From Xenophilus sp. E41 (GTDB lineage: Bacteria; Pseudomonadota; Gammaproteobacteria; Burkholderiales; Burkholderiaceae_C), in the NCBI RefSeq assembly GCF_003671765.1, contig NZ_QPIB01000037.1, positions 36,055 through 100,054 of the forward strand: DNA of 64,000 bases. Reading direction: 5' to 3'. Below the pieces are notes generated by a model. That model did no database searches, was not told the DNA's origin, and was given only the letters and a program-made list of their open reading frames with translations. Positions 44,381-55,878 of this stretch are shown here, in pieces. Position 1 is the stretch's first letter, and each line of letters starts with the position of its first letter. A program made the position numbers and the translations under genes.

Positions 44381-45346
44381 TCAGGCGATCAGCGCCTTGA
44401 ACGGGAAGGCGAAGGGCACCCAGGCCCGCACCGTCTCGGGGCCGATGGCCAGGCAGACCAGGCCGGCACCGGCCAGGAAGGGGCCGAAGGAGATCGGGAT
44501 GTCCTTGTGCGCCAGCCGGCCGGCCACGAGCAGCAGCCCACCGAGCACGGCGCCCACCAGCGAGGAGACCAGGACGATGGCGATCAGGTAGTCGGCGCCG
44601 AGCCATGCGCCCAGGGCCGCCAGGAGCTTGAAGTCGCCGAAGCCCATGCCTTCCTTGCCCGTCGCCAGTCGGTAGAGGTGAAAGATCAGCCACAGGCTGA
44701 GGTAGCCCGCGACGGCGCCCCAGACGGCGCTGGGCAGCGGAACGCCGGTGAGCCCACAGGCCGAGGCGATGAGGCCAAGCCAGAGCAGCAGGTAATTGAG
44801 CGAATCGGGCAGCAGCTGCGTGTCGAGATCGATCATGAACTGGCACACGAGCAGGGCACAGAACGCGGCCCACGCGGCGCCGGTGAACGTGAGGCCGAAG
44901 CGCCAGGCGCAGAGAGCGAAGAGGGCACCCGTCGCCAGTTCGACTGCCGGGTAGCGCCAGCCGATCGAGGTGCCGCAGGCCGAGCATCGGGCGCGCAGCA
45001 CCAGGAAGCTCAGGACCGGGATGTTCTCGTACCAGCGGATGCGATGGCCGCAGTGCCCGCAGCGCGATGCCGGCCGCGCCAGCCCCAGCGGTGGCAATGC
45101 GTCGATCTGCTGGAGCGCCTCGTCGGCATGCGCCACCAGAGGCGCAGGCGCCGCGGACGCCGTGCCGAACACCAGTTGCCACAGGCTGGGCGCCTGCTGG
45201 CTCGACGAGAGGTTGGCCACCGCATCCGTCAGCCAGCCCCGGTAGAGCATCTTCGGCAGGCGGTGGATGACGACGTTGAGGAAGCTGCCGATGAGCAGGC
45301 CCAGGACGCCGCCGACGACGGCGTCGACAAGCACCATCTCCCGCAT
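44381..45346 (-). CDS. pilD: Prepilin leader peptidase/N-methyltransferase PilD
   Basis: 321 aa from ATG 45346, overlapping the pilC stop by one base (TGATG); ATG 45336 is an alternative. First helix with LGLLIGSFLNVVIHRLP, zinc-binding four-Cys domain (CGHCGHRIRWYENIP ... CSACGTSIGWRYP), catalytic Asp in FMIDLDTQLLPD and in the GMGFGDFKLLAALGAWLG motif. Cleaves and N-methylates type IV prepilins and type II pseudopilins in the inner membrane. A 35-residue insertion after the first helix is a common variation. Confidence 0.97.
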   Translation of the reverse strand: MREMVLVDAVVGGVLGLLIGSFLNVVIHRLPKMLYRGWLTDAVANLSSSQQAPSLWQLVFGTASAAPAPLVAHADEALQQIDALPPLGLARPASRCGHCGHRIRWYENIPVLSFLVLRARCSACGTSIGWRYPAVELATGALFALCAWRFGLTFTGAAWAAFCALLVCQFMIDLDTQLLPDSLNYLLLWLGLIASACGLTGVPLPSAVWGAVAGYLSLWLIFHLYRLATGKEGMGFGDFKLLAALGAWLGADYLIAIVLVSSLVGAVLGGLLLVAGRLAHKDIPISFGPFLAGAGLVCLAIGPETVRAWVPFAFPFKALIA

Positions 45347-46569
45347 CAGACGACTTGGCCGAGCTTGAAGATGGGCAGGTACATCGACACCACGATGCCG
45401 CCGATGATGGTGCCGAGGATCACGATGATGATGGGTTCCATCAGGCTCGACAGGCCGGCCACCATGTCGTCGACTTCGGATTCGTAGAAATCGGCGGCCT
45501 TGCCCAGCATGTGGTCGATGGAGCCGGACTCCTCGCCGATGGCCGTCATCTGCAGCACCATCGAGGGAAAGAGGTTGGCGTTCGTCATGGCCGTGGTCAG
45601 GCTGGTGCCGGTCGACACCTCCTGCTGGATCTTGACCGTCGCGTCGCCATACACCGTGTTGCCCGAGGCGCCGCCGACGGAATCGAGGGCCTCGACCAGC
45701 GGCACGCCGGCCGCGAACATGGTGGCCAGCGTGCGCGTCCAGCGCGCCACGCAGGACTTGTCGATCAGCGCGCCGAAGATCGGCAGCTTGAGCAGCAGCC
45801 GGTCCATGAAGCGCTGCACCCGCTCGTTGCGCTTCCAGGCCTGGATGAAGAAGTACAGCCCGCCGCCGATCACGCCGAAGATCAGCCACCAGTAGGCGAC
45901 GAAGAACTCGCTGACCGCCATCACGAACAGCGTCGGCGCGGGCAGGTCGGCACCGAAGGACGTGAACACCTGCTTGAAGGCCGGGATCACGAAGATCATG
46001 ATGATCGCGACCACCACGAAGGCCACCACGATCACGGCGGTGGGGTACATCAGGGCCGACTTGATCTTCGACTTGATGGCTTCCGTCTTCTCCATGTACG
46101 TGGCGAGACGGTCCAGCAAGTCTTCCAGGATACCGGCCGCTTCGCCGGCCTCGACCAGGTTGCAGTACAGGTTGTCGAAGTACTTCGGGAACTTGCGGAA
46201 GGCCGACGACAGCGAGGTGCCGGTCTCCACGTCGGTCCGGATGTCGTTGAGCAGCCGGGTGACGTTGGCGTTGGCATTGCCGCGCCCGACGATGTCGAAG
46301 GCCTGAAGCAGCGGCACGCCGGCCTTCATCATGGTGGCGAGCTGTCGGGTGAAGATCGCGATGTCCTTCGGCTTGATGGCCTTGCCGGAGCGCATGCGGC
46401 GCTTCTTGATCTTCGATGCCAGCACGCCCTGGCGGCGCAGGCTGGCCTGCACCTGGTTCTCGCCTGCGGCACGCATCTCGCCGCGCACGACCTTGCCGTT
46501 GCGGTCCCGTCCCTCCCATTCGTAGACGGTTTCCTTGGCGTTTCTGCTGGTTTGGACGGCGGTTGCCAT
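45346..46569 (-). CDS. pilC: Type IV pilus inner-membrane platform protein PilC
   Basis: 407 aa from the ATG at 46569 (MATAVQTSRNAKETVYEWEG), which has a GGAG ribosome-binding site; ATG 46581 is 4 codons earlier. GspF-type: two T2SSF domains, with FTRQLATMMKAGVPLLQAFDIV and WTRTLATMFAAGVPLVEALDSVGG as the repeated signature, and three membrane helices (AVIVVAFVVVAIIMIFVIPAF among them). Platform for pilus assembly with PilB. Confidence 0.97.
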   Translation of the reverse strand: MATAVQTSRNAKETVYEWEGRDRNGKVVRGEMRAAGENQVQASLRRQGVLASKIKKRRMRSGKAIKPKDIAIFTRQLATMMKAGVPLLQAFDIVGRGNANANVTRLLNDIRTDVETGTSLSSAFRKFPKYFDNLYCNLVEAGEAAGILEDLLDRLATYMEKTEAIKSKIKSALMYPTAVIVVAFVVVAIIMIFVIPAFKQVFTSFGADLPAPTLFVMAVSEFFVAYWWLIFGVIGGGLYFFIQAWKRNERVQRFMDRLLLKLPIFGALIDKSCVARWTRTLATMFAAGVPLVEALDSVGGASGNTVYGDATVKIQQEVSTGTSLTTAMTNANLFPSMVLQMTAIGEESGSIDHMLGKAADFYESEVDDMVAGLSSLMEPIIIVILGTIIGGIVVSMYLPIFKLGQVV

Positions 46570-46588
46570 GCGAATCTCCAATGTCGCG

Positions 46589-48322
46589 TCACTCGTTGGT
46601 GACGCCGACCACTTCCTCGAGCGAGGTCAGCCCCTGCATGACCTTCTGCAGGCCAGAACGGCGCAGGGAGCGCACGCCTTCGCGTTCCGCCTGGGCGGCG
46701 ATGTCCAGCGCGCTGCCGTCGCGCAGGATGATCTTCTGGATCTCCTCGCTGATCGGCATCACCTGGTAGATGCCGACCCGGCCCTTGTAGCCGCCGTTGC
46801 ACGCTGAACAGCCGACCGGCTTGTAGGGCTTCCAGGAGCCGTCGAGTTCGGCTTCCTTGAAGCCCGCGTCGAGCAGCGCCTGGCGGGGGATCTCCGGCGC
46901 CGGCGCCTTGCAGTTGGCGCACAGGCGTCGTGCCAGGCGCTGCGCGGTGATCAGGATCACGCTGGACGCGATGTTGAAGGGCGCGATGCCCATGTTGCGC
47001 ATGCGCGTGAGCGTGGTCGGCGCGTCGTTGGTGTGCAGCGTCGACAGCACCAGGTGGCCCGTCTGCGCCGCCTTGATGGAGATGTCGGCGGTTTCGAGGT
47101 CGCGGATTTCGCCGACCATGATGATGTCGGGATCCTGGCGCAGAAAGGCACGCAGCGCCGCGGCGAAGGTGAGGCCGGCGCGTTCGTTGACGTTGACCTG
47201 GTTGACGCCGGGCAGGTTGATTTCCGACGGGTCTTCGGCCGTCGCGATGTTGACGCCCGGCTTGTTGAGCAGGTTCAGGCAGGTGTACAGCGACACCGTC
47301 TTGCCCGAACCGGTGGGGCCGGTCACCAGGATCATGCCGTACGGGCGGCTGATGGCGTCCATCAGGCGCTGCTTCTCCTCGGGGTCGTAGCCCAGCGCGT
47401 CGATGCCCAGGCGGGCACTGCTGGGGTCGAGGATACGGATCACGATCTTCTCGCCGAACAGGGTCGGCAAGGTGCTCACGCGGAAGTCGATGACCCGGTC
47501 AGGGCCGACCTTGAGCTTCATGCGGCCGTCCTGCGGCACGCGCTTCTCGGAGATGTCCAGCTTCGAGATGACCTTGATGCGGGAGGACAGCTTGTCCTTA
47601 ATCACCACCGGCGGGCTCGCGACCTCCCGCAGTTCCCCGTCGACGCGGAAGCGCACCCGGTAGTTGTGCTCGTAGGGCTCGAAGTGGATGTCCGAGGCGC
47701 GCATGCTGAATGCGTCCAGCAGCATCTTGTGCAGGAAGCGCACGACGGGCGCATCCTCGACCTCCGCAGCGGCCTGGTCCGGCGCGTCAGAAGATTCGCT
47801 CGCCGCTTCGTCGAACTCGAACTCGCCACCGATGATGTTGTCGATGGTCTCGGCTGCACTGACCGCCGCCGCCTCGACCATGCGCGACAGCTTGTCGTAC
47901 TCGGCGATGACCCAGTCCACGCCCATCTGGGAGGCGAACTTGATCTTCTCCACCGCCTGCTGGTCGGACGGATCGGCCGTGGCGACGATGAGGCGGTTGT
48001 TGCGCTTGCCGAGGACGACGATGCGGTAGGACTGGCAGAGCTTGGCGTCCAGCAGGTCCTTGGGCAGGCGCTGCGGGTCGATCGCGTCCAGATCGAGCAG
48101 CGGGGCGCCGAAGGCGCTGGAGAGGGTGTGGGCGAGATCGGAGGCCGAAACCGCGCCGCTACCGGTCAGTTCGGCAATGAAGCTGCTGCGCGAGGTGCGC
48201 GACTTCTGGTAGATCTCTTCGGCCGCCTTGGCCTGCAGCTTGCCGGCCGAGATCAGTGCGCGGGCCAGCCCCGGCAGGGCGACGGAGGCACTTTCTTTGG
48301 CAAGGGGATCGGCGGCAGCCAT
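46589..48322 (-). CDS. pilB: Type IV pilus assembly ATPase PilB
   Basis: 577 aa. N-terminal GspE-type domain, then ATPase core: Walker A GPTGSGKTVSLY, Asp box VGEIRDLETADISIKAAQTGH, His box STLHTNDAPTTLTRM, and tetra-Cys zinc motif (CANCKAP ... CSACNGGYKGR). Powers pilus extension. First gene of pilB-pilC-pilD-coaE; 19 bp to pilC. No pilin gene is in the window. Confidence 0.97.
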   Translation of the reverse strand: MAAADPLAKESASVALPGLARALISAGKLQAKAAEEIYQKSRTSRSSFIAELTGSGAVSASDLAHTLSSAFGAPLLDLDAIDPQRLPKDLLDAKLCQSYRIVVLGKRNNRLIVATADPSDQQAVEKIKFASQMGVDWVIAEYDKLSRMVEAAAVSAAETIDNIIGGEFEFDEAASESSDAPDQAAAEVEDAPVVRFLHKMLLDAFSMRASDIHFEPYEHNYRVRFRVDGELREVASPPVVIKDKLSSRIKVISKLDISEKRVPQDGRMKLKVGPDRVIDFRVSTLPTLFGEKIVIRILDPSSARLGIDALGYDPEEKQRLMDAISRPYGMILVTGPTGSGKTVSLYTCLNLLNKPGVNIATAEDPSEINLPGVNQVNVNERAGLTFAAALRAFLRQDPDIIMVGEIRDLETADISIKAAQTGHLVLSTLHTNDAPTTLTRMRNMGIAPFNIASSVILITAQRLARRLCANCKAPAPEIPRQALLDAGFKEAELDGSWKPYKPVGCSACNGGYKGRVGIYQVMPISEEIQKIILRDGSALDIAAQAEREGVRSLRRSGLQKVMQGLTSLEEVVGVTNE

Positions 48323-48358
48323 TCAGCAGATGTAACAGACGTGAAAATTTGATTCACG

Positions 48359-48387
48359 ATCATCGCTGATCGACCTGGTACTGTAAA
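48359..48387 (-). promoter_or_regulatory. Possible sigma70 promoter of pilB
   Basis: Minus strand TTTACA, 17 bp spacer, GATGAT; 4 of 6 matches at the -10. It lies about 35 bp upstream of the pilB ATG. Weak evidence by match and position. Confidence 0.35.
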
Positions 48388-48438
48388 TCGCAAGCCCGCA
48401 ACAGTTGTGCGCAGCATTTCGCATTACATGACCAAGAC

Positions 48439-48515
48439 TGGTCGGGGTGAGAGGATTCGAACCTCCGGCCTCTACGTCCCGAACGTAGCGCTCTACCAGG
48501 CTAAGCTACACCCCG
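48439..48515 (-). tRNA. proK: tRNA-Pro (anticodon CGG)
   Basis: 77 nt including encoded CCA. Acceptor CGGGGTG pairs with CACCCCG, D-loop AGCCTGGTAG, anticodon stem CTACG/CGTAG with loop TTCGGGA (anticodon CGG), T-arm GGAGGTTCGAATCCTC. Closely resembles E. coli tRNA-Pro(CGG). Located between ispB and pilB. Confidence 0.97.
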
Positions 48516-48551
48516 ATGTGCCAGATTTGAAACTCGACCTTCGTTGGTGAC

Positions 48552-49538
48552 TTAGGCTCGGCGTTCAAGCAACTGAGCCGCCAATTGTAGCAAACCTTCT
48601 GTGAAGGAATTGGGCGGCAGCATCGCCAACGCGTCGATCGCGCGTTGTGCCTCGGCCGCCGCCGCGGCGCGCGTGGCGTCGAGGGCACCGGTCTCCTTCA
48701 CCACCGCGATGAGCTGGGGCAACCGACTCACGTCGCCCTGCTGGATCGCGCTGCGGACCAATTCGGCCTGCTCGGGGCGGCCGCGCTGCATGGCGAAGAT
48801 CAGGGGCAGGGTGGTCTTGCCTTCACGCAGGTCGTCGCCCACGTTCTTGCCCGTTTCGGCGGCATCGCCCGCGTAGTCGAGCACGTCGTCGACCACCTGG
48901 AACGCCGTCCCGAGTGCCTGCCCGTAACGGGCGCAGGCCGCCTCGACATCGGGCGATGCGCCCGCCAGCACCGCGGCGAGCTGGGTGCTGGCCTCGAACA
49001 GCTTGGCGGTCTTGGACCGGATGACATGCAGGTACGCCGCTTCGTCCAGCGAGGCGTCCCCCATGTTCATCAGCTGGAGCACTTCGCCTTCGGCGATCAC
49101 GTTGGTCGCATCGGCCAGGATCTCCATCACGCGCATGTCGCGCGAGTCCAGCATCATCTGGAAGGCGCGCGAGTACAGGAAGTCGCCGACCAGAACGCTG
49201 GCGGCATTGCCGAAGGACTCGTTGGCCGTGGGCCGTCCGCGCCGCATCGTCGACTCGTCGACGACGTCGTCGTGCAGCAGGGTGGCGGTGTGGATGAACT
49301 CGACCACGGCTGCCAGGTTGAAGCGCTGGCTGCCGGTGTACCCCAGGGCGCCGCACATCAGCAGCAACAAGGCAGGGCGAAGGCGCTTGCCGCCGGCGGC
49401 GATGATGTACCTCGAGACTTGGCTGACCAGCGGCACGCCGGTGTCCAGCCGGGCGGAGATGACCTTGTCCACCTCGGCCATGTCGCCGGCGATGAGGTCC
49501 AGGGCGGCAGAACTGGCGGAGGGGGTAGGGGCGGACAA
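48552..49538 (-). CDS. ispB: Octaprenyl diphosphate synthase
   Basis: 328 aa from a TTG at 49538 (L-S-A-P-T-P-S-A-S-S-A-A-L-D-L-I-A-G-D-M), the start that fits homologue length; no ATG is suitably placed. First Asp-rich motif in LLHDDVVDESTMRRGRPTAN, second in FQVVDDVLDYAGDA, and GGKRLRPALLLL. Builds the C40 side chain of ubiquinone. Divergent from rplU, the usual arrangement in betaproteobacteria. Confidence 0.94.
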   Translation of the reverse strand: MSAPTPSASSAALDLIAGDMAEVDKVISARLDTGVPLVSQVSRYIIAAGGKRLRPALLLLMCGALGYTGSQRFNLAAVVEFIHTATLLHDDVVDESTMRRGRPTANESFGNAASVLVGDFLYSRAFQMMLDSRDMRVMEILADATNVIAEGEVLQLMNMGDASLDEAAYLHVIRSKTAKLFEASTQLAAVLAGASPDVEAACARYGQALGTAFQVVDDVLDYAGDAAETGKNVGDDLREGKTTLPLIFAMQRGRPEQAELVRSAIQQGDVSRLPQLIAVVKETGALDATRAAAAAEAQRAIDALAMLPPNSFTEGLLQLAAQLLERRA

Positions 49539-49650
49539 GGGCAGCGGCGCCGGGGCGCGAGGGGTTCGAGGAAAGGCGCGGATTATAGGGAGCCGCCTCC
49601 GGTGAGCCGCCGGCGTGGGCGCATGTCTGGCGCGCAGGCCGTTCGCATGG

Positions 49651-49709
49651 TATAGTGGAAGGCTTCGCAGAATTCGCTGCGGAGCCATCTTCCGGGAACC
49701 TGTTCCTGG
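49651..49709 (+). promoter_or_regulatory. rplU promoter -10 and structured leader
   Basis: TATAGT at 49651-49656 is a good -10 (a -35 is weak). Immediately after come two hairpins: GGCTTCGCAG/CTGCGGAGCC (49661-49686, 9 of 10 pairs canonical plus a G-U) and CCGGGAAC/GTTCCTGG (49692-49709). They lie just upstream of the L21 start at 49729, so an L21-type autoregulatory leader is possible. Confidence 0.5.
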
Positions 49710-49728
49710 AATACCAAGAAGGGTCCCT

Positions 49729-50040
49729 ATGTACGCGGTCATAAAAACCGGTGGCAAGCAGTATCGCGTTGCTTCCGGCGAAAAAATTAAAGTAGAACAG
49801 ATTGCTGCGGACGTTGGCCAGGAAATCGTGATCGACCAGGTTCTGGCCGTCGGCAACGGCGCTGAAATCAAGGTCGGCACCCCCCTGGTGTCCGGCGCAA
49901 CCGTCACGGCCACGGTCGTGGCGCACGGCAAGCACGACAAGGTTCGCATCTTCAAGATGCGCCGTCGCAAGCACTATCAGAAACGTCAAGGCCATCGCCA
50001 GCAGTTCACCGAACTGCAGATCGGCGCGATCGCCGGCTAA
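49729..50040 (+). CDS. rplU: 50S ribosomal protein L21
   Basis: 103 aa from the ATG at 49729 ([23 protein letters not shown]). Conserved [43 protein letters not shown] region (an L21 signature). Binds 23S rRNA. Followed by rpmA after 14 bp. Less GC-rich codon use at the 5' end, as expected for a highly expressed gene. Confidence 0.99.
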   Translation: MYAVIKTGGKQYRVASGEKIKVEQIAADVGQEIVIDQVLAVGNGAEIKVGTPLVSGATVTATVVAHGKHDKVRIFKMRRRKHYQKRQGHRQQFTELQIGAIAG

Positions 50041-50054
50041 CTGGAGCAGACACC

Positions 50055-50312
50055 ATGGCACAGAAAAAAGGCGGCGGCTCTACGCGAAACGGGCGCGATT
50101 CCAAGCCCAAGATGCTCGGCGTGAAGGCCTTCGGCGGCCAGGTCGTCAGCGCCGGTTCGATCATCGTGCGCCAGCGCGGCACCCGCATGCACGCCGGCGT
50201 GAACGTCGGCGTCGGCAAGGACCACACGCTGTTCGCACTGGTCGATGGCCGCATCTCCTTCGGCACCAAGGGTGCGCTGAACAAGCACACGGTCAGCGTC
50301 ACCCCGGTCTGA
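50055..50312 (+). CDS. rpmA: 50S ribosomal protein L27
   Basis: 85 aa beginning [19 protein letters not shown], the conserved N-terminal tail that reaches the peptidyl-transferase centre; then [27 protein letters not shown]. No Firmicutes-type cleaved extension. Co-transcribed with rplU. Confidence 0.99.
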   Translation: MAQKKGGGSTRNGRDSKPKMLGVKAFGGQVVSAGSIIVRQRGTRMHAGVNVGVGKDHTLFALVDGRISFGTKGALNKHTVSVTPV

Positions 50313-50339
50313 ACTTCCTCGGAAGTCCAGCCCACCTCC

Positions 50340-50370
50340 GAAGCCCCGCCCTGTCGGGGCTTCGTCATTT
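50340..50370 (+). terminator. Terminator after rpmA
   Basis: GAAGCCCCG (50340-50348), loop CCCTGT, CGGGGCTTC (50355-50363), then GTCATTT. A 9 bp stem with a short T-rich tail separates the ribosomal genes from obgE. Confidence 0.8.
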
Positions 50371-50432
50371 CCGGGTCACGCACGCGTGACCTTCTTCCTG
50401 CTCGAGCCGCGCCGACGGTGCCGCGTTTGTAA

Positions 50433-51512
<1,080 letters not shown>

Positions 51513-51522
51513 CCGATTCGTT

Positions 51523-51573
51523 TGCTATCGAATCGATAGCTATCCGCGCCCCATCCACGCCCGTTTTCGGCCC
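51523..51573 (+). repeat. GCTAT repeat copy between obgE and proB
   Basis: TGCTATCGAATCGATAGCTA, a near-perfect palindrome (GCTATCGA-AT-CGATAGC would be exact), followed by CCGCGCC and GCCCGTTTTCGG. Lies between the obgE stop and proB start; could fold as a small hairpin. Confidence 0.7.
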
Positions 51574-51575
51574 GT

Positions 51576-52724
51576 ATGACTTCGAACTCCTTCACCTCCA
51601 CCGTCCTGCGCGATGCGCGTCGCATCGTGGTCAAGGTGGGCTCCAGCCTGGTCACCAACGAAGGCCGCGGGCTCGACGAGCAGGCCATCGGTGAATGGTG
51701 CCGGCAGCTGGCGGCGCTGGTGCGCGACGGCCGCGAGGTGGTGATGGTGTCCAGCGGCGCCATCGCCGAGGGCATGAAGCGCCTGGGCTGGACGAGCCGC
51801 CCCAAGGAAGTCAACGAGCTGCAGGCCGCCGCCGCCGTGGGCCAGATGGGCCTGGCACAGATCTACGAGACCAAGCTGCGCGAGAACGGCCTGGGCAGCG
51901 CCCAGGTGCTGCTCACCCACGCCGACCTGGCGGACCGCGAGCGCTACCTCAACGGCCGCTCGACCCTGCTCACCCTGCTGGGCCTGGGCGTGCTGCCCGT
52001 GATCAACGAGAACGACACGGTCGTCAACGACGAGATCAAGTTCGGCGACAACGACACGCTGGGTGCCCTGGTGGCCAACCTCGTCGAGGCCGATGCGCTG
52101 GTGATCCTCACGGACCAGAAGGGCCTGTACACCGCCGACCCGCGCAAGGACCCGGCGGCCACCTTCGTGCACGAGGCCCAGGCCGGCGACCCGGCGCTCG
52201 AGGCCATGGCCGGCGGTGCGGGTTCGAGCATCGGCCGCGGCGGCATGATCACCAAGATCCTCGCCGCCAAGCGCGCCGCCGCTTCGGGCGCGTCGACGGT
52301 CATCGCCTGGGGCCGCGAGCCGGATGCGCTGCTGCGCCTGGCGGCGGGCGAATCCATCGGCACGCTGCTGGTCGCGCAGACCGCCAAGCACCAGGCCCGC
52401 AAGCGCTGGATGGCCGACCACCTGCAGATGCGCGGCTCGGTCACGGTCGATGCGGGCGCGGCCGCCAAGGTGCGTGGCGAGGGCAAGAGCCTGCTGCCGA
52501 TCGGCATGACCGCGGTGGAGGGCGACTTCTCGCGCGGCGACGTGATCGCCATCCGCGATCCGCAGGGCCTCGAGCTGGCCCGCGGCCTGGCCAACTACTC
52601 GAGCGCCGAGGCGCGGCTGCTGTGCCGCAAGCCCTCGTCCGAGTTCGAGCGCCTGCTGGGCTATGCGGCAGAGCCCGAGATGGTCCACCGCGACAACCTG
52701 GTGCTCACGCGCACCGCAGGCTGA
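51576..52724 (+). CDS. proB: Glutamate 5-kinase
   Basis: 382 aa. Amino-acid kinase domain: [87 protein letters not shown]-terminal PUA domain (about 280-375, [26 protein letters not shown]). First step of proline synthesis, inhibited by proline in the family. Confidence 0.98.
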   Translation: MTSNSFTSTVLRDARRIVVKVGSSLVTNEGRGLDEQAIGEWCRQLAALVRDGREVVMVSSGAIAEGMKRLGWTSRPKEVNELQAAAAVGQMGLAQIYETKLRENGLGSAQVLLTHADLADRERYLNGRSTLLTLLGLGVLPVINENDTVVNDEIKFGDNDTLGALVANLVEADALVILTDQKGLYTADPRKDPAATFVHEAQAGDPALEAMAGGAGSSIGRGGMITKILAAKRAAASGASTVIAWGREPDALLRLAAGESIGTLLVAQTAKHQARKRWMADHLQMRGSVTVDAGAAAKVRGEGKSLLPIGMTAVEGDFSRGDVIAIRDPQGLELARGLANYSSAEARLLCRKPSSEFERLLGYAAEPEMVHRDNLVLTRTAG

Positions 52725-52734
52725 GCGCCGCCGG

Positions 52735-53274
52735 CTAGCGCAGGTAGTCCTCGGGCCGCTTGAGCTCGCGGATCATGTCCGATACCGAGGCGCGGGGCGC
52801 CCGTCCGCGGCACAGCGACTGCTTGGCGAGCTCCGAGGTGTAGATCGAGTTGCGGTCGTCGATCTTCTTCCACTCCGCGGTCGCCACCTGCGACCACCCG
52901 TCGCCGGCGTAGCGCGCGTAAGTCTTGTACTCGTCGGTGGAGCAGCGCACGGCCTCGTAGAAGGCATTGGTCGCGTTGCCGGCCTCGCGGTACGCAACGA
53001 CCACGTAGCGCACCACGCCATCCGGCGTGACGGTCATGGTCTGCGGATCGACGCCGAACTTGAGGCTCATGTACGGCGGCATGGCCAGGGGCACCAGCCG
53101 CTTCATGTCGAAGGCCGGTGGCGGCGGCGCCTCGGTTTCCTTCCATTGCTCGGGCTCGTAGTCCCGGTGATGCAGATCGCCACCGCGCTCGATGATGCGC
53201 ACCGGGTCTTCGGCAAGGGCCGGCCCGGCCGCCAGCCCGGCGGCCAGCGCGAGCGCCAGGCTAGCGAGGCGCAT
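52735..53274 (-). CDS. CNP1-like exported protein
   Basis: 179 aa from the ATG at 53274, inside the last codons of rppH (14 bp overlap). Signal peptide [23 protein letters not shown]. Mature part with [34 protein letters not shown] and [17 protein letters not shown] matches the CNP1-like family (PF08750) seen in beta-proteobacteria next to rppH. Periplasmic, function unknown. Confidence 0.9.
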   Translation of the reverse strand: MRLASLALALAAGLAAGPALAEDPVRIIERGGDLHHRDYEPEQWKETEAPPPPAFDMKRLVPLAMPPYMSLKFGVDPQTMTVTPDGVVRYVVVAYREAGNATNAFYEAVRCSTDEYKTYARYAGDGWSQVATAEWKKIDDRNSIYTSELAKQSLCRGRAPRASVSDMIRELKRPEDYLR

Positions 53275-53944
53275 GCACCCCGTCGGGTGCGGAAGGCGGG
53301 GAAGAAGAGGAAGGCGATGCGGCATGTGAAGAGGGCGGGGCGTTGGGGTCGGGGTCGAAGGTCGCCCCCGGCGGAAGTTCGAAGGCCGGCTCGGCGCCGG
53401 CGATGGGTGCGGTGTGGCGATCGGCCTCGCGGCCGCGCATGCCATTGCGCAGGAAGCGGTTGCGCGTGTCCAGTCGCGGCAGGAAGCGCGCCAGCTCGGT
53501 CAGGGCCATCTCGTAGACGCCGCGCTTGAACTCGACCACCACGTCCAGGGGGACCCAGTAGTCGTGCCAGCGCCAGGCGTCGAACTCGGGATGGTCGGTG
53601 GCACGCAGGTTCAGGTCCCAGTCGTGGCCCACCAGCTGGAGCAGGTACCAGATCTGTTTCTGGCCCTTGTAGTGGCCGCGGGCGTCGCGGCGGATGAAGC
53701 GGTCAGGCACCTCGTAGCGCAGCCAGTCGCGCGTGCGGGCGACGATGCGGACATGCTCGGGCAGGAGGCCGACCTCCTCGTGCAGTTCCCTGAACATGGC
53801 CTGTTCGGGTGTCTCGCCCCGATCGATCCCGCCCTGCGGAAATTGCCAGGAATGGGTGCGGATGCGCTTGCCCCAAAAAACCTGGTTCTTCTGGTTGAGC
53901 AGGACGATGCCGACGTTGGGCCTGAAGCCGTCCCGGTCAAGCAT
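53261..53944 (-). CDS. rppH: RNA pyrophosphohydrolase RppH
   Basis: 227 aa from ATG 53944 ([17 protein letters not shown]); ATG 53950 is two codons upstream. Nudix box [24 protein letters not shown] (G-x5-E-x7-R-E-x2-E-E-x-G) and the WQFPQGG lead. Converts 5'-triphosphate mRNA to monophosphate, opening it to RNase E. The last 50 residues are a Pro/Ser-rich tail that overlaps the next gene. Divergent from proS. Confidence 0.96.
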   Translation of the reverse strand: MLDRDGFRPNVGIVLLNQKNQVFWGKRIRTHSWQFPQGGIDRGETPEQAMFRELHEEVGLLPEHVRIVARTRDWLRYEVPDRFIRRDARGHYKGQKQIWYLLQLVGHDWDLNLRATDHPEFDAWRWHDYWVPLDVVVEFKRGVYEMALTELARFLPRLDTRNRFLRNGMRGREADRHTAPIAGAEPAFELPPGATFDPDPNAPPSSHAASPSSSSPPSAPDGVHAPR

Positions 53945-54074
53945 AATCAAACCCCAATTTTTGAACTGGTTCGATTATGCATAGATGCATGAGGGGGCGC
54001 ACCCCGCGTCGACCAGCCAGGGCCGTGCATGCGGCCCTTTGTATTTGCGCCTTGCTCCGGACTCCGCCGCACCG

Positions 54075-55820
54075 ATGAAAGCCTCCCGATTCCTCGTCTC
54101 CACCCTCAAGGAAGCCCCGGCCGATGCCGAGGTGGCCAGCCACCGGCTGATGACCCGGGCCGGCATGATCAAGAAGCTCGGCGCGGGCATCTACACCTAC
54201 ATGCCCATGGGCCTGCGCGTGATCCGCAAGGTCGAGGCCATCGTGCGCGAGGAGATGGACCGGGCCGGTGCCGTGGAGCTGACCATGCCCGTCGTGCAGC
54301 CCGCCGAGCTGTGGCAGGAGAGCGGCCGCTTCGACAAGATGGGCCCCGAGCTGCTGCGCATCCAGGACCGCCACGAGCGCGACTTCGTCGTGCAGCCTAC
54401 CAGCGAAGAGGTGGTGACCGACATCGCCCGCCAGGAGATCCGCAGCTACAAGCAGCTGCCGCGCAACTTCTACCAGATCCAGACCAAGTTCCGCGACGAG
54501 CGGCGCCCGCGCTTCGGCCTCATGCGCGGCCGCGAGTTCATCATGAAGGACGCCTACAGCTTCGACCGCAACCTCGACGGCGCCAAGGCCAGCTACCGCG
54601 CAATGGCCGACGCCTACCGCCGCATCTTCGACCGCTTCGGCCTGCGCTACCGGGCCGTGGCGGCCGACAGCGGCGCCATCGGCGGCGACCTGTCGGAAGA
54701 GTTCCAGGTCATCGCCGCCACCGGCGAGGACGCCATCGTCTACTGCCCCGAGAGCGACTACGCCGCCAACATGGAGAAGGCCGAGGCGCTCGCGCCCGCC
54801 GGCCCGCGCCCGGCCGCCGCCAAGCCGTTGACGAAGACGCCCACGCCCGGAAAGGCCACCTGCGCCGAGGTCGCCGAACTGCTGGGCGTGCCCCTGTCCA
54901 CCACCGTCAAGTCGCTGGTGCTGGCCACCGACGTGCTTGACGAGGCCGGCCAGGTGAAGGGCGCCCAGGTCTGGCTGCTGCTGCTGCGCGGCGACCACGA
55001 CATGAACGAGATCAAGGTCAGCAAGCTGCCGGGCCTGAACGCTGGCTTCCGCTTCGCGACGCTGGCCGAGATCGAGGCCCACTTCGGCTGCAAGCCTGGC
55101 TACCTCGGTCCGCTGAACCTGAAGCAGCCCGTCAAGGTGGTGGCCGACCGCGAGGTGGCCGTCATGGCCGACTGGATCTGCGGCGCGAACGAGATCGACT
55201 TCCACATGACCGGCGTCAACTGGGGCCGCGACCTGCCCGAACCCGAACTCGTGGCCGACCTGCGCAACGTCGTCGCCGGCGATCCCTCGCCCGACGGCAA
55301 GGGCGCCCTGGCCATCGAGCGCGGCATCGAGGTGGGCCACGTCTTCGTGCTCGGCACCAAGTACAGCCAGGCCATGAACGCCACCTTCCTGGAGGAGGAC
55401 GGCAAGCCGCGCTTCCTGGAGATGGGCTGCTACGGCATAGGCATCACGCGCCTGCCGGCTGCCGCCATCGAGCAGAACCATGACGAGCGCGGCATCATCT
55501 GGCCCGACGCCATCGCGCCCTTCACCGTCGTGCTGTGCCCGATCGGCATGGACCGCAGCGAGGCCGTCAAGGCCGAGGCCGAACGCCTGTATGCCGAGTT
55601 GCTGGCCGCCGGCGTGGACGTGGTCCTCGACGACCGCAACGAGCGCCCCGGTGCCATGTTCGCCGACTGGGAACTGATCGGCGTGCCGCACCGCCTCACG
55701 ATCGGCGACAAGGGCCTGAAGGACGGCATGGTCGAGTACCAGCACCGCCGCGACGCCGCAGCGACGAAGGTGCCCGTGGCCGAGGCCTTCGCCTTCCTGA
55801 AAGGCCGTCTGGCGGCATGA
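54075..55820 (+). CDS. proS: Prolyl-tRNA synthetase
   Basis: 581 aa from the ATG at 54075 ([20 protein letters not shown]). Bacterial type with class II motif 1 ([22 protein letters not shown] region), motif 2 ([25 protein letters not shown]), an inserted YbaK-like editing domain (about 225-400), motif 3 ([13 protein letters not shown]), and a C-terminal anticodon-binding domain. Charges tRNA-Pro; a cognate tRNA lies at 48439. Confidence 0.98.
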   Translation: MKASRFLVSTLKEAPADAEVASHRLMTRAGMIKKLGAGIYTYMPMGLRVIRKVEAIVREEMDRAGAVELTMPVVQPAELWQESGRFDKMGPELLRIQDRHERDFVVQPTSEEVVTDIARQEIRSYKQLPRNFYQIQTKFRDERRPRFGLMRGREFIMKDAYSFDRNLDGAKASYRAMADAYRRIFDRFGLRYRAVAADSGAIGGDLSEEFQVIAATGEDAIVYCPESDYAANMEKAEALAPAGPRPAAAKPLTKTPTPGKATCAEVAELLGVPLSTTVKSLVLATDVLDEAGQVKGAQVWLLLLRGDHDMNEIKVSKLPGLNAGFRFATLAEIEAHFGCKPGYLGPLNLKQPVKVVADREVAVMADWICGANEIDFHMTGVNWGRDLPEPELVADLRNVVAGDPSPDGKGALAIERGIEVGHVFVLGTKYSQAMNATFLEEDGKPRFLEMGCYGIGITRLPAAAIEQNHDERGIIWPDAIAPFTVVLCPIGMDRSEAVKAEAERLYAELLAAGVDVVLDDRNERPGAMFADWELIGVPHRLTIGDKGLKDGMVEYQHRRDAAATKVPVAEAFAFLKGRLAA

Positions 55821-55878
55821 GCCCCCGCCCGGCCGCTCCGAAGGGGCTCGCACCGCAGGCAAAGCCGAAGGTACTCCG

